Assembly (NCBI GenBank): GCA_022072615.1
Contig: JAJVHS010000014.1
Span: 1-64,000, forward strand
Origin: Phycisphaerales bacterium
GTDB lineage: Bacteria > Planctomycetota > Phycisphaerae > Phycisphaerales > UBA1924
Reading direction: 5' to 3'
DNA: 64,000 bases
Within the stretch, counting starts at the first letter, position 1; every line of letters begins with the position of its first letter. The translations under genes were made by a program, and so were the position numbers. The notes beneath the pieces were generated by a model. That model had not been told where the DNA came from and ran no database searches. It saw only the letters and a list, made by a program, of their open reading frames with translations. Positions 1 to 7,754 of the stretch are shown piece by piece.

Positions 1-2733
1 CCCCAACCGCAGCCCGAGCCAACGCCCAACCCCGAACCGGCCCCCGCGCCGAGTCCCGCGCCACCCGAGCCGAAGCCTGAACCAAAGCCCGAGCCGAAGC
101 CCAATCCCGAACCGGCCCCCGCGCCCGCGCCGAATCCTCCGGCGCCCCCGCCCGAACCCAAGCCCGAGCCCTCCCCAACCCCACCAACTCCGGTTCCCGA
201 GCCACCGCCAACGCCCGAGCCGAAGCCCTCTCCATCACCGGAGCCCAAACCCGAACCACCGCCCCAGCCAGCGCCCGTGCCGCCGGCACCGCCGCCCGAG
301 CCGGCACCTTCGCCGCAGCCGCAGCCGCAGCCGACGCCCGAACCCACGCCCGGTCCTGCAACGCCGCCAACCCCCACGCCCGACCCGGCCATCCCTCCGC
401 CGCCGGACGTTGTGCCCGTTCAACCCCCTGCGCAACCGGTTCCGGCGCCAGCACCACAGCCCGCGCCTCAGCCGGCGCCGACGCCCGCGACTGAACCTGT
501 CCCGCAGCGCGAAGCGGGGTATGCGGGATTGGAGCTGCGCGATACGCCGGCGGGCCCGGTGGTCTCGGCGGTTCGGCCCGGTCCGCTCGGCGGCGACGGC
601 ATGCGCTCGGCCACGCTGTGGCGTGGGGACCTGATCGTTTCGGTGAATGGGCAGCCGGCGTCGGCATCGGGATGGCAGCAACTGGTGGCCGCCCTGCCGC
701 CGGGGTCGCAGGTGACCGTGACCTACCGGCGATCAAAGACGCCAGACCCCGCGGCGGCGGTGCCGGTGCCGGACGCGGCGGGCGATCTTCTCTCGACCAC
801 GTTCTCGCTCGACGCGGCGTCGCGCTGGAGCGGGACGTTCGGCGGCCCGCGACGGTCGAACGCCGCGAACCCCGAGGCCGAGGAAGGCGAATTTGAGCGG
901 GAGATCATGACCCGCCTGGAACGCGTGCAGGCGACGGCGGCCGATGGCGGGCCCGCGGCGCTGATCGCGGCGCTGGCGCAGCTTCAGCAGCAGTCGCCCG
1001 ACACGAGCGAACTGCCCTCGATCGTCAACGCGTTCCGGCGTCCCTTGAGCCTTGACGCGGTGGAAAAGCCGCTGCGCGCGGCGGCGGTGCAGGCGATGAC
1101 AGCCGATCCCGCGGCGGTGGTCGGGTTCGTCAACCTGGCGCTCGACAACCCGATGCTCCCCGACGCCGTCCTGCGGCTCCCGTCGTGGTTCACACCGCTC
1201 TCGGGCGTAAGCGGATATGCGCAGGCGCTCGCCGACGCGCAGGGCCTTGTGCGGCACCACCGCGACAGCGTCACCGTGGGCACCGGAGACGCCGCGCTGG
1301 CGAATCTCGCGGCGATCCGCCGGGGCGCTCAGATCGAGCCGATCCTCTCGCACCTCAGCGACCTGCTGAGGTCCTCGTACGCGGCGGTCGTCGCGGCGGG
1401 CACGGCACACGCCAAGGACGCGCCGGGCGTTGAACTGCCGCCCGCCATCCGCGGCGCCGTCAGCGGCGACGTGCTGTTCTTCGATCCCGGCACGGGAGGG
1501 GAAGGACCGCTGGTGATCGGCGGCGCCGGGCCGAACACCTATGACATGTCGAAGGTCGCGAGGGTGTACGACATCGGTGGCAACGACATCTACCGGTACC
1601 TGCCCGGCGATCTCTTCGTTGATCAGACGATCAGCGGCGAGGGTGGAGCGGCGACCGTCAAGGCGCGCGTGCTCGCGCGGGTCGTGGTGGACCTCGGCGG
1701 CGACGACGTCCACGAGGCCTCGGGGGATTTCTGCGGCCCGGCGACGGGCGTGTTCGGCGTGTCGATCCTTGATGACCAGGGCGGCAACGACCAGTACCGA
1801 TCGACCGGGCAATGCGCGATCGGCGCGGGGCTTGTCGGGATCGGCGTGCTCATCGACCGCGGCGGGAACGATCGGTACGAGAATCCCGGCCCGGGATCCG
1901 GGTGGTCGATCGGATCGGGGTATTACGGCGCCGGCATCGTCATCGACGTAATGGGCGACGACACCTACCTGGGCGAGAAGCTCACGCAGGGGGTCGGCGG
2001 CCCCCGCGGCCTGGGAGCGATCATCGACGGTGCGGGCACCGATCTGTACCGAGCCAACGGGCCCTCGTTCCCGTCGGCGTACGGCACGCCCGGCGTGTGG
2101 CTGGGCATGTCGCAGGGCTTCGGCGTGGGAGTCCGCGGCTACGCGCAGGGCGGTATCGGCGGCATCTGGGACCTGGGCGGCGACGACCGCTACGAAGCAG
2201 GCGAGTTCTCCCAGGCGTGCGGCTACTTCTGGGCCCTGGGAATCCTGCACGATTCGGGGGGACACGACGTCTACCTGGGCAACCGGTATTCGCAGGGCTC
2301 CGCGGCGCACCAGGCCGCCGGGCTGCTGATCGACGAGAACGGCGATGACACGTATTGGTCCATGACCGCCGCCGGCCAGGGCGCCGCGTGGGACCAGTCC
2401 ATCGGGATGCTGATCGACCGCGCGGGGAACGACAGCTACCGAGCCGGCGGGCTTTCGCAGGGCTCGGCGGCCCAGCAGGCCATCGGCGTGCTCATCGATC
2501 TCGGCGGCGCCGACCGCTACAGCGCCTACGCGCCGTCGCAAGGTGAGAGCGGCCAGAACCAGTACCACTACGACCAGTGGAAGATCTTTTCGCTGAGCGT
2601 GCTCCTCGACCTGGCCGGACAGGTCGACTCGTACAGGCCCGGCCGCGAGAACGGCACCGCGCTTCTCACGGGCCAGGTCTCCGCGGAGAACCCGGCCGCA
2701 TCGTCGGCGTGGGGCGTCTTCGCGGACGAGTGA
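1..2733 (+). CDS. Proline-rich / PDZ / D-x-x-G-x-D-x-Y repeat protein (5' end outside window)
   Basis: The frame is open from base 1, so the start lies upstream; 910 residues are visible. Codons 1 to about 168 are a linker of Pro with Glu, Lys, Ala and Gln. About 170-245 look like a PDZ domain (G-Y-A-G-L-E-L start, W-R-G-D-L-I-V-S-V-N-G core). A helical stretch of about 230 residues follows, then from about base 1564 to 2637 there are twelve copies of a motif close to D-x-G-G-[ND]-D-x-Y, 30-55 residues apart, often separated by Q-G and G-[IV]-G-[VI]-L-I. Such glycine/aspartate solenoids are typical of surface proteins with a beta-roll or beta-helix fold, and the Asp pattern could bind calcium; both points are inference. 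No catalytic motif is visible. A likely role is an envelope or extracellular protein whose PDZ binds a peptide tail. The name of the repeat family is not known to me. Confidence 0.8.
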   Translation, partial: PQPQPEPTPNPEPAPAPSPAPPEPKPEPKPEPKPNPEPAPAPAPNPPAPPPEPKPEPSPTPPTPVPEPPPTPEPKPSPSPEPKPEPPPQPAPVPPAPPPEPAPSPQPQPQPTPEPTPGPATPPTPTPDPAIPPPPDVVPVQPPAQPVPAPAPQPAPQPAPTPATEPVPQREAGYAGLELRDTPAGPVVSAVRPGPLGGDGMRSATLWRGDLIVSVNGQPASASGWQQLVAALPPGSQVTVTYRRSKTPDPAAAVPVPDAAGDLLSTTFSLDAASRWSGTFGGPRRSNAANPEAEEGEFEREIMTRLERVQATAADGGPAALIAALAQLQQQSPDTSELPSIVNAFRRPLSLDAVEKPLRAAAVQAMTADPAAVVGFVNLALDNPMLPDAVLRLPSWFTPLSGVSGYAQALADAQGLVRHHRDSVTVGTGDAALANLAAIRRGAQIEPILSHLSDLLRSSYAAVVAAGTAHAKDAPGVELPPAIRGAVSGDVLFFDPGTGGEGPLVIGGAGPNTYDMSKVARVYDIGGNDIYRYLPGDLFVDQTISGEGGAATVKARVLARVVVDLGGDDVHEASGDFCGPATGVFGVSILDDQGGNDQYRSTGQCAIGAGLVGIGVLIDRGGNDRYENPGPGSGWSIGSGYYGAGIVIDVMGDDTYLGEKLTQGVGGPRGLGAIIDGAGTDLYRANGPSFPSAYGTPGVWLGMSQGFGVGVRGYAQGGIGGIWDLGGDDRYEAGEFSQACGYFWALGILHDSGGHDVYLGNRYSQGSAAHQAAGLLIDENGDDTYWSMTAAGQGAAWDQSIGMLIDRAGNDSYRAGGLSQGSAAQQAIGVLIDLGGADRYSAYAPSQGESGQNQYHYDQWKIFSLSVLLDLAGQVDSYRPGRENGTALLTGQVSAENPAASSAWGVFADE

Positions 2734-2757
2734 CGGCCGCCAGCGAACGCGGGCCCC

Positions 2758-2792
2758 AAAAAAGCAACTTGCCGGCGACGCTGCCGGCAAGC
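2758..2792 (-). terminator. Rho-independent terminator of the BON-domain gene
   Basis: A perfect 9-bp stem (2769-2777 with 2784-2792, 6-nt loop) lies 33 bp past the stop of the minus-strand gene ending at 2826. On that strand it is followed, after 4 nt, by seven T (2764 to 2758). It also sits 36 bp past the stop of the convergent plus-strand gene, but without a T-run in that direction. Confidence 0.8.
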
Positions 2793-2825
2793 TGGGAGAT
2801 AAGGAAAACTCTCGGTTGGGTCGAA

Positions 2826-4313
2826 TCAGCGGCTGGTCGTGCCGGAGCTCGAGCCCGAGCTGGTGCCCGACCGGTTCGCGCCCGATCCCGAGCGCGAGCC
2901 CGAGTCAGAGCCCGATGTACCGCTCGAACCGCCGTAGGAGCTCGATCCACCCAGGCCGGATGATCCGCTGGTCGAACCGGCGCTGCTGGTGATTCCGGAC
3001 GAGCTCAGCGAGCTGCCCGAATCGCTGGTCGACCCGGCGAACTGGCGCTTGACGCGAAGCTGGTTGGAGACGTCCTTGACGCCCAGGATGTCTTCGGCGA
3101 TCTGTTCGGCTCGGAACTTGGCCTGGCGCGAATCCACCGAGCCCGAGAGGGTGACCTCGCAGTTGGAGACGGAGACCTCGATCTCGCTGGGGTCCAGATC
3201 GTTGGACATCATCAGCGCGTCATTGACCTCCTCTTTGATTCGATCATCTGATCGGGTGTACCCCTTTGGTGACTTCCCTGATCGAAAGGCCTGGTTGCGG
3301 CTACCTCCGAAGCCGTAGCCGGACTGCATGCCTTCGCCGCGCTGACCGCCGTACTGGCTGCCGCTGGACCCCTGCCAGCCCTGACCGCCCCAGCCCTGCC
3401 CGGCGCTGCCGCCGGAGCCGGGGCTGCCGTAGGACTGGCTCATGCCGTAGCTCGAGCCGCTGGAGCCCTGGCTCCCGTAGCCCTGATTGCCGTAGCCCTG
3501 GCTGCCATAACCCTGGCCGCCGTAGCTCCCGCCGCCGTACCCACCCTGGCCCATGCCATAGCTCGAGCCGCTGTAGCCCTGACCGGTGTAGTTCGAGCCC
3601 ATGCCGCCGTAGCCGCCCTGGCTGCCAAACCCCTGGCTTGCGTAGTTGCCCTGGCCGCTTCCGTAGCTCGACCCGCCGTAGCCGCTCTGCCCGCCGCCGT
3701 AGCCGCCCTGGCTGGCGTAGCCCTGGCCGCCATAGGTGCCGCCGCCGTAGCCCTGATTGCCGTACCCGCTCTGGCCGCCGTAACCACCGCTCTGCCCGTA
3801 GCCTTCGCCGCCATCGCCTTGGCTGCCGTAGCCGCTGGACCCGGAGCGCGATCCGCCCTGGCCCATCATTCCCTGACCGCCGTACGAGCTCCCGTAACCG
3901 GACGAGCCGTACTGGCCCTGAGACCCGTAGCCCTGGCCGCCGTAGTTCCCGCCGTACCCGCCCTGGCTGCCGCCGCCGTATCCGCTGCTGCCGTAGCCCT
4001 GGCTACCGGAACCGCCCTGGCTTCCCCAGCCCTGGTTGCCGTAACCCTGCCCGCCGTAACTCTGGCCTCCGTAGCCTTGGCCGCCCTGGCTTCCCCAGCC
4101 CTGGTTGCCGTAGACCTGCCCGCCGTAGCTCTGGCCTCCGTAGCCCTGGCCACCCTGGCTTCCCCAGCCCTGGTTGCCGTAGCTCTGGCTCCCGTAACCG
4201 CCCTGGTCGAATTGGTCCTGCTCGCCGTAACCGCGATTGTGGCCGCCGTACCGGCCCCATTCGTCACTCCGGTACTCCGACCCGAAACCGCCGTAATTGC
4301 GGTTGTGTTGCAT
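2826..4313 (-). CDS. Gly/Tyr/Gln/Ser low-complexity protein with BON domain
   Basis: The protein has 495 residues. Residues 1 to about 340 are almost entirely Gly, Tyr, Ser and Gln in short repeats such as Q-G-Y-G and G-S-Q-G, including a 23-residue unit repeated nearly three times near the N-terminus. About 346-423 form a BON domain (S-D-D-R-I-K-E-E-V start, E-V-T-L-S-G-S-V core, G-V-K-D-V-S-N-Q-L end). The last 72 residues are Ser/Gly. BON domains occur in proteins that bind membranes or the cell envelope, such as the OsmY family. No signal peptide or transmembrane segment is visible, so a cytoplasmic or inner-membrane-face location fits better. The sticky aromatic/glutamine tract resembles prion-like domains that self-assemble, which is inference. 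A strong GAGGAG stands 7 nt before the ATG and a terminator follows, so it looks monocistronic. Confidence 0.85.
   Translation of the reverse strand: MQHNRNYGGFGSEYRSDEWGRYGGHNRGYGEQDQFDQGGYGSQSYGNQGWGSQGGQGYGGQSYGGQVYGNQGWGSQGGQGYGGQSYGGQGYGNQGWGSQGGSGSQGYGSSGYGGGSQGGYGGNYGGQGYGSQGQYGSSGYGSSYGGQGMMGQGGSRSGSSGYGSQGDGGEGYGQSGGYGGQSGYGNQGYGGGTYGGQGYASQGGYGGGQSGYGGSSYGSGQGNYASQGFGSQGGYGGMGSNYTGQGYSGSSYGMGQGGYGGGSYGGQGYGSQGYGNQGYGSQGSSGSSYGMSQSYGSPGSGGSAGQGWGGQGWQGSSGSQYGGQRGEGMQSGYGFGGSRNQAFRSGKSPKGYTRSDDRIKEEVNDALMMSNDLDPSEIEVSVSNCEVTLSGSVDSRQAKFRAEQIAEDILGVKDVSNQLRVKRQFAGSTSDSGSSLSSSGITSSAGSTSGSSGLGGSSSYGGSSGTSGSDSGSRSGSGANRSGTSSGSSSGTTSR
4012..4206 (-). repeat. 69-bp tandem repeat, about 2.8 copies, in coding sequence
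   Basis: Near-identical 69-bp units start at 4012, 4081 and 4150, encoding a 23-residue Gly/Tyr/Gln/Trp unit in the N-terminal part of the BON-domain protein. The copies differ by a few substitutions only. The in-frame length lets copy number change without breaking the gene. Confidence 0.85.
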
Positions 4314-4438
4314 GATGTTCTCCTCGGTGGATGGTCGAATCGCGACCGGACAATCCAGCGCGTGACAGGAGAACGGCTCCGGGCCTGATCGGTCGGTGAG
4401 CCGCGCGTGAAAGGAGTCTTATCGAACCGAGACGAGCG

Positions 4439-5362
4439 TCACGCCGACGCCGGATGCCAGATCGTTTTCATCTCGATCATGGGCTCGATCCACCAGGGCG
4501 AGCAGCACGCGGCGGCATCGAACCAATCTACACCGGTGCGGGTGGTGACCCGCTTGATGTTTTCGGCAGCGCCGCCGCGGAGCAGCGCCGCGGTCTCATT
4601 GTCGACATCACCCGCGTGAACCGCGTCGATGTCGCGGTGGCCGGCGACGAACGGCGCCAGCTCTGTTCGCACACCCGTCAGAATGTTGATGACACCGGCG
4701 GGCACGTCGCCGGTGGCGCACGCTTCGGCGAGCACGGCGGCAGGCAAAGGGTTGAAGTCGCTGGCGATGCAGACGACGGTGTTGCCCGCGCACAGCGCCG
4801 GAGCGGCGAGCGACACCAGCCCCAGGAGCGACGGCCGGTCGGGGGCCACGGCGGCGACGACACCGCACGGTTCTGGGACCGTGAAGTTGTAATGCGGGCC
4901 GGCGACGGGGTTGTTGCAGCCGAGCACCTGCGCGTACTTGTCGGCCCAGCCGGCGAAGCTCACCAGCCGGTCCACGGTGGCATCGACTTCGTCCCGGCCG
5001 GACCGGGCACGCGTCCTGGCGGACGACTTCGCCGATCGGCCTCGTGCGCCGCGACCGGCCGTCGCCGAGCCCTGGCGGGCATCGAGGAGCTCGGCGAGCT
5101 CGTCGCGCTTGCCTTGCACCATCTCGGCGATCCGGTACAGGATCTGGCCGCGGAGGTACGCGGTCGCGTCCTGCCACGCGGGCTGCGCCCGCCGGGCCGC
5201 CTCGACGGCTTCGCGCAGGTCCTTGCGCGAGGCTCGGCACACGTGACCAAGCACGCGCCCGGCGCTCGACTCGATCGCGACCGACCGTCCCGACTCGCTG
5301 CGCGGGAACTTGCCGTCGATGTAGAGCTTGTATGTCTTGAGGACGTCGAGACGCTGATCCAT
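4439..5362 (-). CDS. Short aldehyde dehydrogenase-like protein lacking the catalytic domain
   Basis: At 307 residues it is much shorter than normal aldehyde dehydrogenases (about 480). The N-terminal NAD-binding half is well kept: Y-I-D-G-K-F-P-R-S-E-S-G near the start, N-F-T-V-P-E-P-C-G-V-V near the middle, L-A-P-A-L-C-A-G-N-T-V, and D-V-P-A-G-V-I-N-I-L-T-G. After that the catalytic-cysteine region is missing and the chain goes straight to a tail ending E-M-K-T-I-W-H-P. I recognise this as the shortened member of a tandem ALDH pair known beside deoC in actinobacteria; this layout is therefore natural for the family rather than a fresh deletion. Here no full-length partner or deoC lies in the window. 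It is probably a non-catalytic subunit. GGAG stands just upstream of the chosen ATG. Confidence 0.75.
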   Translation of the reverse strand: MDQRLDVLKTYKLYIDGKFPRSESGRSVAIESSAGRVLGHVCRASRKDLREAVEAARRAQPAWQDATAYLRGQILYRIAEMVQGKRDELAELLDARQGSATAGRGARGRSAKSSARTRARSGRDEVDATVDRLVSFAGWADKYAQVLGCNNPVAGPHYNFTVPEPCGVVAAVAPDRPSLLGLVSLAAPALCAGNTVVCIASDFNPLPAAVLAEACATGDVPAGVINILTGVRTELAPFVAGHRDIDAVHAGDVDNETAALLRGGAAENIKRVTTRTGVDWFDAAACCSPWWIEPMIEMKTIWHPASA

Positions 5363-5421
5363 GGATCACACTCCGCCGCAACCCGGGACTCGGTCTCCCG
5401 GCGTCCGTCCCGAATCGTAGT

Positions 5422-6555
5422 TCACACCGTCGCGTCGCCCAGACGAAGGTCGAATTCCAGCTCGTCGCGGATCGGCACGCCGTCGGCCGTGACGCGCGGG
5501 ATCTGCTGCTGGATGACGCGGCACCGGTCGATCATGCCGGGGTACACGGCCCGGAGCCGCCAGCCGCGCCGCTGGTAGAACGACATCGCACGGAAGTTGT
5601 CGTTGCTGGTGGTCAGGAAGATGCGCGAGCAGCCCAGCCTGCGGGCTTCGTCTTCCGCCGCTTCCATCAGCCGCGACCCGACCCCGTTCCCGCCGTCCAG
5701 CGCGCTGAGCGTCACGATCTCGCACTGGCCCTCGGGCGCGCCCTGTCCGGGCGTTGCGAGCGTCAGCAGGCCGGCGCGCTTGCCGCCGACCCACGCGACA
5801 AAGCCGGGCAACCGGTCGGCCTCGAAAGGCTCGCCCCGCGAGTAGATAGTCGTGCTCGTCCAGTGCTTGACGAGCTCGCCGCGCACAAACTCCACGTCGC
5901 CGGCGTCGATCGGCCGAACGGTGACGCGATCTCGGCGCCGGATCCACTCGATGACCCGCGCCGCGTTCTCCGCCGGCGGGAAGACCGGGTACCACACCTT
6001 GCGGATGCGCGGGACGCCGGTGGCGTCGGCGTCGACGTACCACGCCATCCGCCGCACGAGCGTCGTCGGTCCGCCGCTCTCGACCGGGAACTCGAACGTC
6101 GGCAGCTTCAGCGCCCGCACGAGCCGGAGCTGGTCGTCGCTGAGGAACTCGAACGAAACCTCCAGCCGCCGCTTGAATTCAAGCTGGTGCTCGGTCGTGT
6201 TCGTGCTCACCCCCCAGACGCGGACACCCAGGGCCTCGAACTCCTGGTGCTGGTCGCGGAAGCCGCAGCTCTGCGGCGTGCAGCCCCGCGCGCCCGGGAT
6301 GGATTCCCATGCCTCGCCGGAGAAACCCGGTGACGGCGGCTGACCGGGCACGCCGGTGCGCGGATAGAAGAACAGCACCGCGCGCCGGCCGATCGCGGCG
6401 GATGCGTTGAGGCGGACATGCTCGCCCGACGTCGACGCGAGCCGAAGGTCCGGCAGCGGCCGGTGCAGCAGGTGCATCGCCGCTCCATCATCGATGGGGA
6501 CCGGCAGCCCCTGCGGGAACTGCGTCGGATCGTGCGATGAAGGGTCCGTGCTCAT
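5422..6555 (-). CDS. Peroxiredoxin (BCP-like) fused to GNAT acetyltransferase
   Basis: The 377-residue protein has two domains. Residues of about 30-210 are a thioredoxin-fold peroxiredoxin: F-F-Y-P-R-T-G-V-P-G, then the peroxidatic motif G-C-T-P-Q-S-C-G-F-R-D, later G-V-S-T-N-T-T-E. The roughly 25-residue insert between the Y-P-R-T and G-C-T-P motifs, with I-P-G-A-R-G, is normal for one peroxiredoxin subgroup. About 215-365 are a GNAT N-acetyltransferase: V-R-P-I-D-A-G-D start, G-V-G-S-R-L-M acetyl-CoA loop, F-Y-Q-R-R-G-W end. The first domain should reduce peroxides. The acetyl acceptor of the second is unknown. Its ATG overlaps the stop of the upstream lipoprotein gene by 4 bp (ATGA), so the two are translationally coupled and probably belong to one stress or envelope function. 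Confidence 0.85.
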   Translation of the reverse strand: MSTDPSSHDPTQFPQGLPVPIDDGAAMHLLHRPLPDLRLASTSGEHVRLNASAAIGRRAVLFFYPRTGVPGQPPSPGFSGEAWESIPGARGCTPQSCGFRDQHQEFEALGVRVWGVSTNTTEHQLEFKRRLEVSFEFLSDDQLRLVRALKLPTFEFPVESGGPTTLVRRMAWYVDADATGVPRIRKVWYPVFPPAENAARVIEWIRRRDRVTVRPIDAGDVEFVRGELVKHWTSTTIYSRGEPFEADRLPGFVAWVGGKRAGLLTLATPGQGAPEGQCEIVTLSALDGGNGVGSRLMEAAEDEARRLGCSRIFLTTSNDNFRAMSFYQRRGWRLRAVYPGMIDRCRVIQQQIPRVTADGVPIRDELEFDLRLGDATV

Positions 6556-7595
6556 GGACGCCTGCTCTGCCAGGACCAGTTCATGGACGCGTCGAACACG
6601 GTCGGCGGGCTTGTCGCCAGCAGCCGCCGCGCGAGCTGATCCATCGCGATCCGCTCGAGGCGCGAGCGCAGCTCGGCCCGCACGCGCTGGGCGGCGTCCG
6701 CCGGCTGGGATTCAGCGGCGATCGACCGCACGCCAAGGAGGAGCGCAAACCCGTTGTCGAGCGCGATGACCGCGGAGAGCTCGTTGGGCGGCAGCGCTGT
6801 CACGGCGCTGCGAACGGACGCGGCGTACGAGACGTCGGCCGGGCTGATGGGTTCGAGCAGCCCGCCGCGGTCGCGCGAGGGGTCGATCGAGCGCTCGAAT
6901 GCCTGAGTCGCGAACGCGACCTGCCGCTGGTCGGCGGGGATCTCCGCGAGCCGACCGCGGATTTCCGCGGCCTCGAGCTGCGTCGCCGCCACGATGATGC
7001 GGACCACGTACCGCGGCCCGTAGCGCACCTCGATCCCCTGCGCCACCTGTTCGGCCGTCGGTTCACATTCGTCACGCACCAGGCGTCGGAGCATCGCGTT
7101 GCGTTCCAGCAGCGCGGCGTATCGCACCGGGCCCAGCCCGCGCGAACGGCGCATCTGCATGATGAGGTCTCCCGTGCCCGGGCCGCCGGCGCCCGCTCGT
7201 TCGAGCGCGTCCTGCAGCGCTCGCTCCTCGGCCTGGATGTCCGCCGTGGAGATGGTCAGACCGGATCGTTCGAGCTCCCGCCGTGCGAGCAGGTCGATGG
7301 CGGTCTCCTCGACGGCCACCGCCCCCGCCGCTTCTCCCAGGACGGGGAGCACCCGGTCCATGTCCACCGGGATTCCCGATACGGTGACCGTGGGACGGGC
7401 CGACGCGCCGGGCGCACTCGCGGCCGCGGGCGACTGGACCGATTTCTCCGCTTCACGCACGCCCTGCAGCGCGTCATCGGTGGCCTGGTGCGTGGAGACC
7501 GGCTGATCTCCGGCGCAGGCGGACAGAAAAAACACCGCTGTTACAACGGAAAGAACCACTGCCGTTCCGGTGGAGCATGCTGCAAAGTGTCCCAT
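6552..7595 (-). CDS. Parvulin/SurA-like peptidyl-prolyl isomerase lipoprotein
   Basis: The 347-residue protein starts with a hydrophobic signal sequence ending in a lipobox L-S-A-C (Cys27), predicting lipid anchoring in the envelope. The body has a helical SurA-N-like region (about 90-200) and a degenerate rotamase-like region (about 200-290) with V-V-R-I-I-V-A near its start and a G-G-L-L-E-P-I segment that matches the G-G-D-L-G-W position of parvulins. The match is loose, so isomerase activity is uncertain; a chaperone role for exported proteins is the simplest reading. It is the first gene of a two-gene operon with the peroxiredoxin-GNAT gene. A TATGGT hexamer lies 8 nt before the ATG and no Shine-Dalgarno is visible, so the mRNA is probably leaderless. 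Confidence 0.7.
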   Translation of the reverse strand: MGHFAACSTGTAVVLSVVTAVFFLSACAGDQPVSTHQATDDALQGVREAEKSVQSPAAASAPGASARPTVTVSGIPVDMDRVLPVLGEAAGAVAVEETAIDLLARRELERSGLTISTADIQAEERALQDALERAGAGGPGTGDLIMQMRRSRGLGPVRYAALLERNAMLRRLVRDECEPTAEQVAQGIEVRYGPRYVVRIIVAATQLEAAEIRGRLAEIPADQRQVAFATQAFERSIDPSRDRGGLLEPISPADVSYAASVRSAVTALPPNELSAVIALDNGFALLLGVRSIAAESQPADAAQRVRAELRSRLERIAMDQLARRLLATSPPTVFDASMNWSWQSRRP

Positions 7596-7603
7596 CTGCC
7601 GAT

Positions 7604-7609
7604 ACCATA
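7604..7609 (-). promoter_or_regulatory. -10 element, leaderless type (parvulin lipoprotein)
   Basis: TATGGT on the minus strand ends 8 nt before the ATG at 7595. Transcription would start at or next to the start codon. Confidence 0.5.
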
Positions 7610-7754
7610 GACGATGGACGGGGGACGCAGGCGCCCAGCCTCCGGCGCCGCGGCTAACAGCCGAGTGCCTCGGTGAAGTCCCGAGCAGCCCGGCGATGAG
7701 CTTCCCGCCCCAGCGGGCCGCCTCACGCGGGCGCTCCGAACCAGAGAACCGCCC

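Noticed and set aside
733-2790. 685-residue open frame on the minus strand
   Set aside because: It is the mirror of the repeat gene on the plus strand; Arg/Val/Ala-rich with no domain, an effect of high G+C third positions.
3320-4300. CRISPR-like direct repeats
   Set aside because: The repeats are in frame with a coding sequence and the intervals are themselves repeat-like, with no unique spacers and no cas genes.
3266-4315. 349-residue Arg/Ser/Cys/Pro-rich frame on the plus strand
   Set aside because: It is the antisense of the Gly/Tyr/Gln repeat region; its own repeats only mirror that gene's.
7610-7754. Riboswitch in the leader of the zinc-ribbon protein gene
   Set aside because: Several small hairpins are present but I see none of the conserved cores of cobalamin, c-di-GMP, TPP or similar riboswitches.
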